A stretch of DNA of 21,724 nucleotides, from NCBI GenBank assembly GCA_002376965.1, contig DFOV01000201.1:1-21724 (forward strand), read 5' to 3'. The stretch comes from Gammaproteobacteria bacterium UBA3532. GTDB lineage: Bacteria; Pseudomonadota; Gammaproteobacteria; Enterobacterales; UBA3532. The notes beneath the pieces were generated by a model. It worked only from the letters and a program-made list of their open reading frames with translations. It ran no database searches and had not been told where the DNA came from. Positions 1-9,758 of this stretch are shown piece by piece. Made by a program: the position numbers and the translations under genes. Numbering within the stretch: position 1 is the first letter of the stretch; every line of letters begins with the position of its first letter.

Positions 1-1484
<1,484 letters not shown>

Positions 1485-1630
1485 GATATTTCGAAAAGCA
1501 AGAAAACGTTTAATCCACTGCGGTAGCGGACCGAAAACACGGGTATTTAGGTAGTTTTCCTGGCTCGCTGTTACGCCTGACAGGAGGTTTATATCCGCAA
1601 AACTGGTTGAGCGGCTATAGAAACGGCGAC

Positions 1631-1639
1631 AGTATAGCA
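1631..1639 (-). promoter_or_regulatory. Extended -10 promoter element for isocitrate dehydrogenase
   Basis: On the minus strand the sequence reads TGCTATACT, an extended -10 (TGn plus TATACT, five of six matches to TATAAT). No good -35 lies 17 bases upstream, which is common for extended -10 promoters. Transcription would begin near 1624, giving a leader of about 170 bases before the ATG at 1451. Sequence inference only. Confidence 0.4.
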
Positions 1640-1679
1640 GTTAGTGGCCCATGAGCATAGTCACATCAATGTTGCTGGG

Positions 1680-3341
1680 TTACCAGGCCCATATCTCCAC
1701 GCGGCGGTTAAGGCGTCTGCCATAGCCTTTCTCATTGGTAGCCAGCGGCGCAGTCGAAGCGAATGACAAGGTTTTTGAATACTGATCATCGAGCAATTCT
1801 GCCAAGAGTCTCGCTCGATACATTCCCCAGTAGTACTGCTCGTCAAAAGTGCCATGGGCATCGCTATGGCCGACAAAGATGGTATTGCGCGTTTCTTCGT
1901 TTTCTAAGTAATTCTTGAGAGCATTAAGTTTGGCGATGGATATGACATCTGGCTTACGTTTAGCATTGGTCAGTGATACCCGCAGGTTGAGCTTTTTGTG
2001 TTTCTGAACTCGTTGGCGAAAGTGGTTAGGAACCGTTCTTGGGAACGTGTAGTCACTATTGAATGTGATGGTTGGTGGGAAGAAATGTTGAGCCTCTACA
2101 TCGGTTTTCGTTGCGTTGATGTGGTCAAACAGCTGCTCACCCTGGTAGCTTTCGCTTGGCAGAGCGAGAACAATGGGTAAGCTAATGGGGTAGCTATCAT
2201 CCCCAAGTGTATTGATATCGGGTTTAACCCCTGGTTGCTCAGAAAAATAACTGATTTTTAAGAGGTTAACATTTGCGTCGAGTTTCAGCTCGCTAGCAAG
2301 AGCAACCCCTATAGCACCAGGCGTTGTTGAAACGTATTCGATGAGTTTACGGTTGGAAAACTGGGGGATATCCTCTTTAAGCCAGTAATAGTTTGGCCTA
2401 ATAACCTGTTGATTTAATAGTGGTAGTGTGTCTTCTCGACTGCTAGCGACCAAAGTGACGGGCTGGTGAAAGGAACCAATAGATTGCCAGTTCTGATAAT
2501 AGCCTGAAAAGAGCAGCGTTAGCTGTTCCAGGCTTAGTTGCTGAATGGGGTTTTGCGCAGAAGTAATAAATACTAGTGCGTCATACCCGATTAGCGCTGC
2601 TACCTGATAGGGGTTATCTTGTGGGATATGGTGCGCCAGACCGATATACCCCATCTCTGGCTGTCCGAGCATGTGTTTTTTCAGCTCAGTAACCGGCTCA
2701 CGGAGCAGGTGAGTGGCTTTAACATTTCCTGCGGTGCTAGCCTGTACTTGTTCATGGCCGAAACCATTCATTGCGATAGTCAATACGTCGTTGGCACCTT
2801 GCGCTTTGTAGTAGTTTTCAAATAGCCGAGATGCAAACAGGCCCAGGTGATTATGAGTGATCAGGGCAAAGTCGAGACTCGGGTTATCGACAGGCAGCTG
2901 AGTTTTCTCGCTGAACTGAATATCTTTAAGCGGATGATAGCTTGTTGATTGACTGGGTTGGGGAGCGCCTGGAGTAGCCACCAAAGCCCAACAAATAGCT
3001 GTTGTAAGACTTAGAATAGATAGCAGGCCTGCTAAGAGCATGCGCGGATTCTTGCGAAGAAAAGAACAGCGATTATCGTTAGGGCTGGCTTTGGTAGAAG
3101 CAGCCCGAGATTCAATACTCCAAAGCTGGTCTAACAGCCTGGCAATTGAAGGGTCTGTTAACATGTCTGCGAGTGCATAACACTTAGCACGGTACATGTC
3201 GTCGTCTATAAGGCGTTTATGATCAATGGATTGTTTAATACAGTCGGACTGCTCCAACTTATAGCGTAACTTCCAAAGAAGCTCGATCCAGTCTGGATTG
3301 TTCGCTAGCCTATTTTCATTATTGTTTTGCTTAGCTGGCAT
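1680..3341 (-). CDS. Membrane-anchored PstS-like substrate-binding / OmpA-family protein
   Basis: A 553-residue protein of unknown role. Residues 1-100 are hydrophilic and probably cytoplasmic. Residues about 101-122 (MLLAGLLSILSLTTAICWAL) form one membrane segment after a basic stretch. Residues about 155-400 resemble a phosphate-ABC-type (PstS-like) periplasmic binding domain, with GHEQVQASTAGNVKATH, GYIGLAHHIP, ALIGYDALVFITSAQNPIQQ, LTLLFSGYYQNW and TTPGAIGVAL. Residues about 440-553 are an OmpA-like peptidoglycan-binding domain: GHSDAHG near 495, then YRARLLAELL and the terminal GYGRRLNRRVEIWAW. It has no cleavable signal peptide, so the C-terminal domains should face the periplasm from an inner-membrane anchor. 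No Shine-Dalgarno sequence is visible before the ATG. No transporter or kinase genes adjoin it. Domain calls are fairly sure; ligand and function are unknown. Confidence 0.8.
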   Translation of the reverse strand: MPAKQNNNENRLANNPDWIELLWKLRYKLEQSDCIKQSIDHKRLIDDDMYRAKCYALADMLTDPSIARLLDQLWSIESRAASTKASPNDNRCSFLRKNPRMLLAGLLSILSLTTAICWALVATPGAPQPSQSTSYHPLKDIQFSEKTQLPVDNPSLDFALITHNHLGLFASRLFENYYKAQGANDVLTIAMNGFGHEQVQASTAGNVKATHLLREPVTELKKHMLGQPEMGYIGLAHHIPQDNPYQVAALIGYDALVFITSAQNPIQQLSLEQLTLLFSGYYQNWQSIGSFHQPVTLVASSREDTLPLLNQQVIRPNYYWLKEDIPQFSNRKLIEYVSTTPGAIGVALASELKLDANVNLLKISYFSEQPGVKPDINTLGDDSYPISLPIVLALPSESYQGEQLFDHINATKTDVEAQHFFPPTITFNSDYTFPRTVPNHFRQRVQKHKKLNLRVSLTNAKRKPDVISIAKLNALKNYLENEETRNTIFVGHSDAHGTFDEQYYWGMYRARLLAELLDDQYSKTLSFASTAPLATNEKGYGRRLNRRVEIWAW

Positions 3342-3344
3342 AAT

Positions 3345-3422
3345 CTAGTCAGTTTATCATCGCACGAGTTGAGCGCGAATAACGCGCGGATAGGCCACCT
3401 GTCGACTATCTGACTAGGTGGC
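3345..3422. repeat. Overlapping inverted repeats between the M16 protease and PstS/OmpA genes
   Basis: Three inverted repeats occupy the 97-base gap. CTAGTCAG at 3345-3352 is complementary to CTGACTAG at 3410-3417. GCGCG at 3373-3377 pairs with CGCGC at 3383-3387 over a 5-base loop. GCCACCT at 3394-3400 pairs with AGGTGGC at 3416-3422. The first and third share bases and exclude each other. No T-tract follows on either strand, so this is not a typical intrinsic terminator. Confidence 0.45.
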
Positions 3423-3438
3423 TGCGCGATTTAGTTTA

Positions 3439-6195
3439 TCACATGCTTCGTGAATGTATGATGAGTTTTCGTTGGCTATTGCCTTTAATGTTTTGATTGT
3501 AATAGGAAATTATGGCAGACAAGTCTAGTTGCTGCACTGCGTTAATGATGCTTTCTCGGCGAATAAACTCAATATCGTCAAGGGTAATGCTATGCCAGAA
3601 GCGGTCTGCCTCTTCACTCAGTCTTACCGGCTCTTGTTCGAGATCGCTCAAAACGGATTGAATGTAGCGTTTGACGTCCTGTTCGTCCGTTTCTTTTATC
3701 GTTGTCTCAAACTTATCGATGAAATGATTCACTCGCTCGCTAACATGCTCCGCTGAGTAGGCTGATGATTGGATCCCTAATATCAGACCGTTGGTATGCT
3801 GGGTTGTCATTGGCGCCGAATAGACCACATAGCCCAACTGTTCTGTCGTACGTAGCTGGGTATAAAATGGCGACTTGATCATACGTTGTAAGACAAGACC
3901 AGCAGCGATATCCGCATAACTGTTATTCTGGCTTTGATAATAATGCAATACGGCTGCATCTGGCTGTGTTGCTGGCGCATAGCGCAGTGGATTTTCGGTA
4001 TCGATGATATTGTCGGTTGGTGCCAGGTATCCTGAATCACGGAAATCTGGCAGCTCCGCAAGCATCACCTGTTTTAAGGTTAAGGCTTGTTGCTTAGTCG
4101 TGTTGCCATGAACAAGCAGGCGCAGGTGCATCTGCTTGAAAAAGTCTTGCTGATAGCTGATGACATCGTCGAGTGAAATGTCCGGTAGGACCGATAAGTA
4201 CTCAGTTGCAAGCCAGGTTGGCGAATACAGCGTCTGGTATAGCTTGCGCTGTGTTTGATGATAAGGTGGTTGGCGTACGGTATTTTCCCAGCGTCTTCTG
4301 AGCTTATCTTTAATAATCGATAGTTGTTCGCTGCTAAACTCGCCGGTAACAAAAGTTTTCATAATATTCCGAAGTAGCAGCGATTGCTTGTCGGAGTATC
4401 CATCCACCTGAACTTTGATGCCTGTATAGTCCTTGGCCAGTGAGTAATTTAACCCTGCTATTTGGGCTGGATAACTGAAAGTATTGAGGGCGTCGTTGGT
4501 CAGTTCTACCAGAATCCACGCAAGCGCACCATTTTCAACCGTGTTACTGGTAATAGGGGAGGATAGGTGAGCGAACAAGGTCTGCTTGGGTAACGAAAAG
4601 TGAGATGAGTGGCTCATCCATAGTTCAACGCCTGAATCATCCACGACCTTTTGCGGTTTGAGAAAATCTTGTTGTGACTCGACAATATCAAATTGCTCAG
4701 GCACGAAGGGGTTAGGATGCGGCAGGTAGATACCTTCGATCTTTTCAGAGTTTGTCCAGGCTGCGATGCTCTCCGGGGCAAGTTGAGAGGCACTATAAGG
4801 CGTACTATACCACTTGGCTTCTTCGCTCGTTTGTGCTTCTGGATAGGTAAGAACTAGCTGCATGTTGTCTGGGCGAAAACTCTCTAGCAGTTCTTGAATC
4901 TGCTCCGGTACAAATTTTTCAAGGCGATAGGGTGCAGCAAATACTTTGTTGGCCGGATACTGGTGCAAGTTCGTTGCAAGTCGAGATACTTCGTGGATAG
5001 GATCTGATTTTTCCTTAAATCTGAAATCTACTTCGCTTAAGGAGCGCAGCTCGTCATATATCCATTCTTCAATGGGGTGAGCTTGTAGTTTGTTGATCAT
5101 ATCAAAAACTACAGTGACGATAGTTTGATATTGTTCGACGCCCGTTGGCGTAAGTCCCATAGTAATACTGAATACTGCGGCATCATCGCTATTGTAGCTT
5201 TGACCAGCCGAAAGCCAATCAATCAACCCTTGGTTTTTCAGGTAGGAGTGAATGCTGCCGTTGCCCTCATGACCAATAATATGGCTCAGGTAGTGAGAGG
5301 GTTTGGTTTGCCACAGATGCTTGGTTGGCGGAGTGACAAATGAAAGCTGGAGTTGACGCTGTTCCTTATAAGGGACAGTTGTTATCTCAATTCCCTTATT
5401 GTCTTTGAGCCAAAGTGGCGGCTTTGGAGTAGTTTCTGGCTGATCTGCAGCAGGAACCTCACTGAACTTATTAATAGCTAATGATTTTAATTGCTCCAAA
5501 GGCTCTTGGCCGAGAATAACCAGGCGCATATTTTGAGCATAGTAGTGACTTTGATAAAATGAGAGCAACTTTTCTCGCAGTGTCCCTTCATCTGAGTCGA
5601 CCAATGTTTCAAGGTTTCCAACACTAAATTTGGCATAGGGGTGTTCTGGGTTAACATTTTCTTTGATCACCTGATAGAGTCGGCGCCAATCATCATTAAT
5701 CTTTAGGTGGTATTCTGAATCGACGGCATGCCTTTCACGATCGATAAACTCGCTGTCCATTGTTGGCGCGACAAAAAATCGCGAAAACCGATCGAGAGCC
5801 TGTTCAAAGTGATCAGGATCAACATCAAAGAAATAATTCGTGTGCTCGCCTGCGGTAAACGCATTATGGTGGCCGCCATGTGCGGTCAGAAACTTCTCAT
5901 AATCCCCCGCGACCGGGTATTTGTCAGTCCCTAGAAATAACATATGCTCCAGGAAGTGAGCGAGGCCCTGAGTATGGTTCGGATCATGAAAACTGCCAGC
6001 GTTAATATCCATCGCTGCTGCAGCTTTGTCCGTATCTGGGTCAGATATGACCAAAATTTCCAGCCCGTTGTCGAGGGTTAAAGCGGCAACGTCTCGCGTA
6101 TCATTCGGACTTTGGACGATGTTGGTCGTCGTGGTCTGTAGCGCGCAGGAACTTGTCATTATCATAAAAAAAATCACCCAAATATTTCGAATCAT
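3439..6195 (-). CDS. Pitrilysin-type M16A zinc metalloprotease, predicted lipoprotein
   Basis: A 918-residue insulinase/pitrilysin homologue, close in length to E. coli protease III (962). The inverted zinc motif HFLEH lies at residues 80-84, followed by MLFLGTDKYP. The third ligand is Glu161 in DSEYH, 77 residues after the second His, as in pitrilysin. RTTEQLGYVVYS in the C-terminal half is the usual substrate-binding Arg/Tyr region of the inactive-like domains. Such enzymes cleave small peptides in the periplasm. Unlike E. coli PtrA, the N-terminus (MIRNIWVIFFMIMTSSCALQ) looks like a lipoprotein signal with the lipid Cys at 17 and Ala at +2, which predicts an outer-membrane location. A strong GGAGG precedes the ATG. 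It is divergent from the kinase operon. The family is certain; the lipobox (TSSC) is less than ideal. Confidence 0.94.
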   Translation of the reverse strand: MIRNIWVIFFMIMTSSCALQTTTTNIVQSPNDTRDVAALTLDNGLEILVISDPDTDKAAAAMDINAGSFHDPNHTQGLAHFLEHMLFLGTDKYPVAGDYEKFLTAHGGHHNAFTAGEHTNYFFDVDPDHFEQALDRFSRFFVAPTMDSEFIDRERHAVDSEYHLKINDDWRRLYQVIKENVNPEHPYAKFSVGNLETLVDSDEGTLREKLLSFYQSHYYAQNMRLVILGQEPLEQLKSLAINKFSEVPAADQPETTPKPPLWLKDNKGIEITTVPYKEQRQLQLSFVTPPTKHLWQTKPSHYLSHIIGHEGNGSIHSYLKNQGLIDWLSAGQSYNSDDAAVFSITMGLTPTGVEQYQTIVTVVFDMINKLQAHPIEEWIYDELRSLSEVDFRFKEKSDPIHEVSRLATNLHQYPANKVFAAPYRLEKFVPEQIQELLESFRPDNMQLVLTYPEAQTSEEAKWYSTPYSASQLAPESIAAWTNSEKIEGIYLPHPNPFVPEQFDIVESQQDFLKPQKVVDDSGVELWMSHSSHFSLPKQTLFAHLSSPITSNTVENGALAWILVELTNDALNTFSYPAQIAGLNYSLAKDYTGIKVQVDGYSDKQSLLLRNIMKTFVTGEFSSEQLSIIKDKLRRRWENTVRQPPYHQTQRKLYQTLYSPTWLATEYLSVLPDISLDDVISYQQDFFKQMHLRLLVHGNTTKQQALTLKQVMLAELPDFRDSGYLAPTDNIIDTENPLRYAPATQPDAAVLHYYQSQNNSYADIAAGLVLQRMIKSPFYTQLRTTEQLGYVVYSAPMTTQHTNGLILGIQSSAYSAEHVSERVNHFIDKFETTIKETDEQDVKRYIQSVLSDLEQEPVRLSEEADRFWHSITLDDIEFIRRESIINAVQQLDLSAIISYYNQNIKGNSQRKLIIHSRSM

Positions 6196-6458
6196 GTATT
6201 AGCCTCCAACAATATATCTATATACGACAAGTTATTTATATACAACAATGTCAGCTGGAAACCCCCTAGGAGCGCAGAGGGGCGCGTATATTTCTGTATG
6301 GAAAATGGTCGTTATGGTTACGAGAAAGTGAAAGTTATCGATTTTAATTGCTTCCATTCGGAAGAATTTCGCCATGACTTCAGCCAGACCTTGGCCGCAA
6401 GGCGCTTATCATATAATATTCGCACCCTATATGACATCAACTTTTACAGGAGTAGGCA
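6196..6458. promoter_or_regulatory. Divergent promoter region, M16 protease / PfkB kinase operon
   Basis: This 263-base gap separates two divergent starts. On the plus strand a perfect TATAAT lies at 6412-6417, about 41 bases before the kinase ATG, with a poor -35 (TTGGCC, 6391-6396, spacing 15). The -35 area falls in a small hairpin, CCTTG 6389-6393 with CAAGG 6398-6402. On the minus strand an AT-rich stretch at 6200-6250 offers only a weak TTGTTG / TATATA pair for the protease. CCCCT at 6263-6267 and AGGGG at 6278-6282 form another inverted repeat. Open frames here lack a ribosome binding site or family resemblance. Confidence 0.4.
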
Positions 6459-7469
6459 ATGGCTGCTTTTCATTTGGTAGGAATAGGTAACGCTTTGGTC
6501 GATACAGAATATGTTGTGAATGATGAAAAGCTGCAAGAGCTGGGTGTCGAGAAAGGTGTCATGACCTTGGTCGATGAAGAAACGCAAAATCGATTAAGCG
6601 AGTCACTAAAACCATACTATGAGAAGCGTGCTTGCGGAGGCTCAGCGGCCAACACGATCATAACCGCTGCCCAGCTTGGCTTACGCTGCCACTATATTAG
6701 CAAGGTAGCCGATGATGATGATGGTCGGTTTTATCTAGATGATTTGCAGGCGCAAGGCGTCTATTCTTCGCAGTCAAAAGCCGACTTGCCAGCCGGTGTT
6801 ACTGGACGATGCTCTGTCATGGTCAGTCCAGATGCTGAGCGCACCATGAATACTTTCTTGGGGATCACGGCTGATCTCGATCCCGAACTTATTGCTGGCG
6901 ACGTTATTGATGCCGGTGATATTTTATACATTGAAGGGTATTTGGCAGGATCTGATATTGCCTTTGAAACCGCGTTGTTGGCTCAGAAGCAGGCAAAGCA
7001 GGCCGGAAAAAAAGTAGCATTTACGCTCTCTGATCCCAATATGGTCAAGTTTTGTGGCGATCGTTTAATGCAAATCATCAAAAATGGTGTGGATATCCTA
7101 TTTTGCAATGAACATGAAGCCAAAGAGCTGACTCAGTCCATTAATACCAGTGAAGCCTTGGCTCAACTGGGGGAGTGGGTCAATGTTGTTGCCGTCACTT
7201 TAGGCAGCAAAGGGGCGCTGGCATTAGTTGATGGCGAAACTTACTTGGTTCCTGGTGAAAACATAACCCCCATTGATACCAACGGCGCAGGAGACAACTT
7301 CGCAGGGGGCTTTATTGCTGGATTGGCGTTAGGGCTGGATTGGGATAAAAGTGTCCGGTTGGGCAACTATGTCGCCAGTCGAGTCTGTTTGCAATATGGC
7401 CCACGCTTAAATGAGGCTCACGTTAAGGATGCGTCGCTTTATTTGCAATTATTGTCGGAGTCAAAGTAA
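6459..7469 (+). CDS. PfkB-family sugar/nucleoside kinase, adenosine-kinase-like
   Basis: A 336-residue ribokinase-fold kinase that phosphorylates a sugar or nucleoside hydroxyl with ATP. The first PfkB signature is CGGSAANT at residues 59-66 (substrate and lid side). The NxxE metal motif is in FCNEHEAKEL. The second signature is DTNGAGDNFAGGFIAGLALG, with the catalytic base Asp279 and the GAGD anion hole at 276-279. The N-terminus (FHLVGIGNALVDTEY) and SVMVSPDAERTMNTFLG resemble bacterial proteins annotated as adenosine kinase rather than ribokinase or fructokinase, but substrate cannot be settled from sequence. AGGAG lies 7 bases before the ATG. The sixA start codon follows the stop without a gap, so it leads a four-gene operon. 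Confidence 0.9.
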   Translation: MAAFHLVGIGNALVDTEYVVNDEKLQELGVEKGVMTLVDEETQNRLSESLKPYYEKRACGGSAANTIITAAQLGLRCHYISKVADDDDGRFYLDDLQAQGVYSSQSKADLPAGVTGRCSVMVSPDAERTMNTFLGITADLDPELIAGDVIDAGDILYIEGYLAGSDIAFETALLAQKQAKQAGKKVAFTLSDPNMVKFCGDRLMQIIKNGVDILFCNEHEAKELTQSINTSEALAQLGEWVNVVAVTLGSKGALALVDGETYLVPGENITPIDTNGAGDNFAGGFIAGLALGLDWDKSVRLGNYVASRVCLQYGPRLNEAHVKDASLYLQLLSESK

Positions 7470-7904
7470 ATGATTGTCATCATGCGTCATGGGCAAGCTG
7501 AGGGCTATGCCAGTGCTGATCATCTACGAAATTTGACACCCAAAGGTCGAATGCAAGCAGAGGCAACTGCCGAACAACTCAAGTCTGTGGGCATCGAACG
7601 CATTGTGCATAGCCCTTATGTCAGGGCTCGCCAAACCGCTGAAGAAGTCAATAAGACTATGTCTTTGCCGATGACGCAGAGCGATGATATCACCCCAGAA
7701 GGTAACGCTCATCTGGTAGCTAGCTGGTTGGAAACTCAGGACAATGTTTTAGTGGTGACGCATATGCCTTTTGTCGGTGAGTTGGCAATGGCTTTGACTT
7801 CAGGTAAGCAGCCTGTCAGTTTCAGTACTGGCGTTGCCGCCATATATGAGAAAAGCACGCAAGGTGAGCTTAAACTAGCACAAGTGGTTGAGCCAAATAT
7901 ATGA
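7470..7904 (+). CDS. sixA: Phosphohistidine phosphatase SixA
   Basis: A 144-residue histidine-phosphatase-superfamily protein (E. coli SixA has 161). The catalytic RHG motif is at residues 6-8, with His7 the phospho-acceptor. HSPYVRARQT supplies the phosphate-binding Arg, and VTHMPFVGE carries the second His (98). SixA removes phosphate from histidine on HPt domains and, in E. coli, on the NPr protein of the nitrogen phosphotransferase system. The gene starts directly after the kinase stop with CGGAG nine bases upstream, and its last four bases (ATGA) overlap plsC. Translational coupling along the operon is therefore likely. Confidence 0.9.
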   Translation: MIVIMRHGQAEGYASADHLRNLTPKGRMQAEATAEQLKSVGIERIVHSPYVRARQTAEEVNKTMSLPMTQSDDITPEGNAHLVASWLETQDNVLVVTHMPFVGELAMALTSGKQPVSFSTGVAAIYEKSTQGELKLAQVVEPNI

Positions 7905-8689
7905 CTACATCGTCTTTTGAAGCGCCATTTGTTTTACGCTGGTGGATTGGTTGCCGCGTTCTATTCACTACATTTATTGTGGTAATGCAAACGCTAATGA
8001 ATAACCCACGTAATCCTCAGATACGTGAGATCTGTGATAGGCAGCTTAAAAACTGGTCGCGACGCGTTGTTCGTTTGATCCGCGCTGAGGTAGATATTAC
8101 CGACTGTGATAAGTTTACCTTTGAAAAGGGCAAGCGTTATATTTTCATGAGTAATCACGCTAGCCATTTCGATATACCCTTTGTGTATTATGCGCTCAAT
8201 GGGACGATTCGGATGATCGCCAAAAAAGAATTGGGAGATATTCCATTATTTGGTCGTGCCGGGCGTAAGTCCGAGTTTATCTTTATCGACAGGAATAACC
8301 GCAATCAAGCCAAAAAGGACTTGGCAGCGGCGCGCAAGCTTATGGAGTCGGGCGTTGCTATATGGATGGCTCCAGAAGGCACCCGCTCACGTACGGGTGA
8401 GTTACTCCCGTTTAAGAAAGGCGGCTTTCATCTGGCCATGCAAACCGACGCGATTATTGTTCCTTTCGCTATTGTCGGAGCACAGCGCTTATTGCCGGCC
8501 GACTCGACTCGGTTAAGGCTGAATGAATCGATTGAGGTCAAAATGGGTGTACCTATTGATTCTACAGACTATACTGCTAGTGAGAGAAACCAGCTGGCGC
8601 AAGATGTATATCAACAAATCGATGCGCTTCTCTCAAACAAGCCAATCAAAGCGGGTTCATCTAAAAGTATATCGCCCGAAAGTGATTAA
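7901..8689 (+). CDS. plsC: 1-acyl-sn-glycerol-3-phosphate acyltransferase (PlsC family)
   Basis: A 262-residue membrane-associated lysophosphatidate acyltransferase that adds the second acyl chain in phosphatidic acid synthesis. The HX4D catalytic motif is NHASHFD (residues 85-91: His86, Asp91). FIDRNNRNQAKKDL is the second block, EGTRSRTGELLPFKKGGFH (from 159) the third, and IIVPFAIVGAQ the fourth. A hydrophobic segment near residues 15-32 (IGCRVLFTTFIVVMQTLM) should anchor it in the inner membrane. The start overlaps sixA by four bases (ATGA) and has no obvious Shine-Dalgarno sequence of its own. Many genomes carry several PlsC paralogues, so whether this is the housekeeping copy is unclear. 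Confidence 0.9.
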   Translation: MTTSSFEAPFVLRWWIGCRVLFTTFIVVMQTLMNNPRNPQIREICDRQLKNWSRRVVRLIRAEVDITDCDKFTFEKGKRYIFMSNHASHFDIPFVYYALNGTIRMIAKKELGDIPLFGRAGRKSEFIFIDRNNRNQAKKDLAAARKLMESGVAIWMAPEGTRSRTGELLPFKKGGFHLAMQTDAIIVPFAIVGAQRLLPADSTRLRLNESIEVKMGVPIDSTDYTASERNQLAQDVYQQIDALLSNKPIKAGSSKSISPESD

Positions 8690-8710
8690 CAAAAATAAAG
8701 GCAACGACAA

Positions 8711-9634
8711 ATGAATGCACTGGCACAAAGAAAAGATGATCTATTAAGCCACCTTCAGACTATAGGTGACTGGATCCGGTTCTCTACGTCATTATTCGAA
8801 GAGCAAGAGCTGTTTTTTGGCCATGGGACAGAAACAGCATGGGATGAGGCGGTGGCCCTTGTCTTACAAACGCTCAATCTATCTAACGACGTGGCACCTA
8901 GCATTTTCCAGTGCAATCTGACTGCTTATGAGAAGCAAATGCTTTTTTTACATCTGATAGAGCGAGTAGAAAAGCGCCGCCCGTTGCCGTATATCACCAA
9001 TAAAGCCTGGTTTTCGGACATCGAATTTTATGTTGACGAACGGGTTTTGATTCCACGCTCGCCTATCGCAGAAATCATTCAAAATGGATTTGAACCTTGG
9101 ATTGGTGGTCGTCCAGTATCGCGAATTCTCGATCTTTGTACTGGCAGCGGTTGTATTGCTATTGCTTGTGCTATTGCCTTTCCTGAGGCATTGGTGGATG
9201 GGTCAGATATTTCACCTGATGCGTTGGAAGTAGCGAAAAGAAACGTAGAACACTATGGTCTTGATTCGCAAGTGACGTTGATAGAAAGTGATGGTCTAGA
9301 GCAAGTCAGCGATCGTTACGACATCATCGTTTCTAATCCGCCTTATGTCGATGCTGAAGATATGAGCAAGCTCCCAGATGAATTTAAACATGAGCCGGAG
9401 TTGGCTCTCGCGTCTGGTCATGATGGGCTAGATTTTGTGTCTAACGTTTTGAAAAGCGTTGATGAACACTTGAATGACAATGGTATTTTAATCGTTGAAG
9501 TGGGTAATTCGTACGAAGCTCTATGTGACAAGTACCCGCAAGTTCCATTTTTATGGTTAACCTTTGAGAACGGTGGACATGGTGTATTTTTGCTAACCAA
9601 GGAGCAGATTAAGCAATTTAAGTCCTTCTTCTAA
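8711..9634 (+). CDS. prmB: Ribosomal protein L3 glutamine N5-methyltransferase PrmB
   Basis: A 307-residue SAM-dependent methyltransferase that methylates a conserved Gln of ribosomal protein L3 during 50S assembly. The SAM-binding motif I is DLCTGSGCIA at residues 141-150 and the catalytic NPPY is at 209-212. The following segment, VDAEDMSKLPDEFKHEPELA and LASGHDGLDFV, is diagnostic of PrmB (YfcB) over the release-factor enzyme PrmC. RPLPYITNKAWFSDIEFYVD in the N-terminal half is also typical. AAAGG lies nine bases before the ATG, and the 21-base gap to plsC suggests one operon. In E. coli and Pseudomonas prmB also lies beside or near aroC. Confidence 0.95.
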   Translation: MNALAQRKDDLLSHLQTIGDWIRFSTSLFEEQELFFGHGTETAWDEAVALVLQTLNLSNDVAPSIFQCNLTAYEKQMLFLHLIERVEKRRPLPYITNKAWFSDIEFYVDERVLIPRSPIAEIIQNGFEPWIGGRPVSRILDLCTGSGCIAIACAIAFPEALVDGSDISPDALEVAKRNVEHYGLDSQVTLIESDGLEQVSDRYDIIVSNPPYVDAEDMSKLPDEFKHEPELALASGHDGLDFVSNVLKSVDEHLNDNGILIVEVGNSYEALCDKYPQVPFLWLTFENGGHGVFLLTKEQIKQFKSFF

Positions 9635-9718
9635 TTGATTACGACGCTTTGCTCTGGCAGCAAAACCGCAGTTCTTCTGACTCGGATGTAGCGTCACCAT
9701 CCCGAATTGTTTTAATTA

Positions 9719-9741
9719 GCAATGCCAAAAAGGGGCATTGC
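9719..9741 (+). repeat. 8-bp hairpin in the aroC leader
   Basis: GCAATGCC at 9719-9726 and GGCATTGC at 9734-9741 are perfectly complementary with a 7-base loop (AAAAAGG). The hairpin ends 17 bases before the aroC ATG and just before its AGGGTGA ribosome binding site. No T-run follows, so it is not an intrinsic terminator on the plus strand. A weaker TTTGCT/AGCAAA stem (9648-9664) follows the prmB stop. Confidence 0.45.
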
Positions 9742-9758
9742 GCCTATTAGGGTGAATT

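Noticed and set aside
6298..6480. A 60-codon ATG frame in the protease/kinase gap.
   Set aside because: It runs over the kinase promoter and start in another frame, has no ribosome binding site and shows no family likeness.
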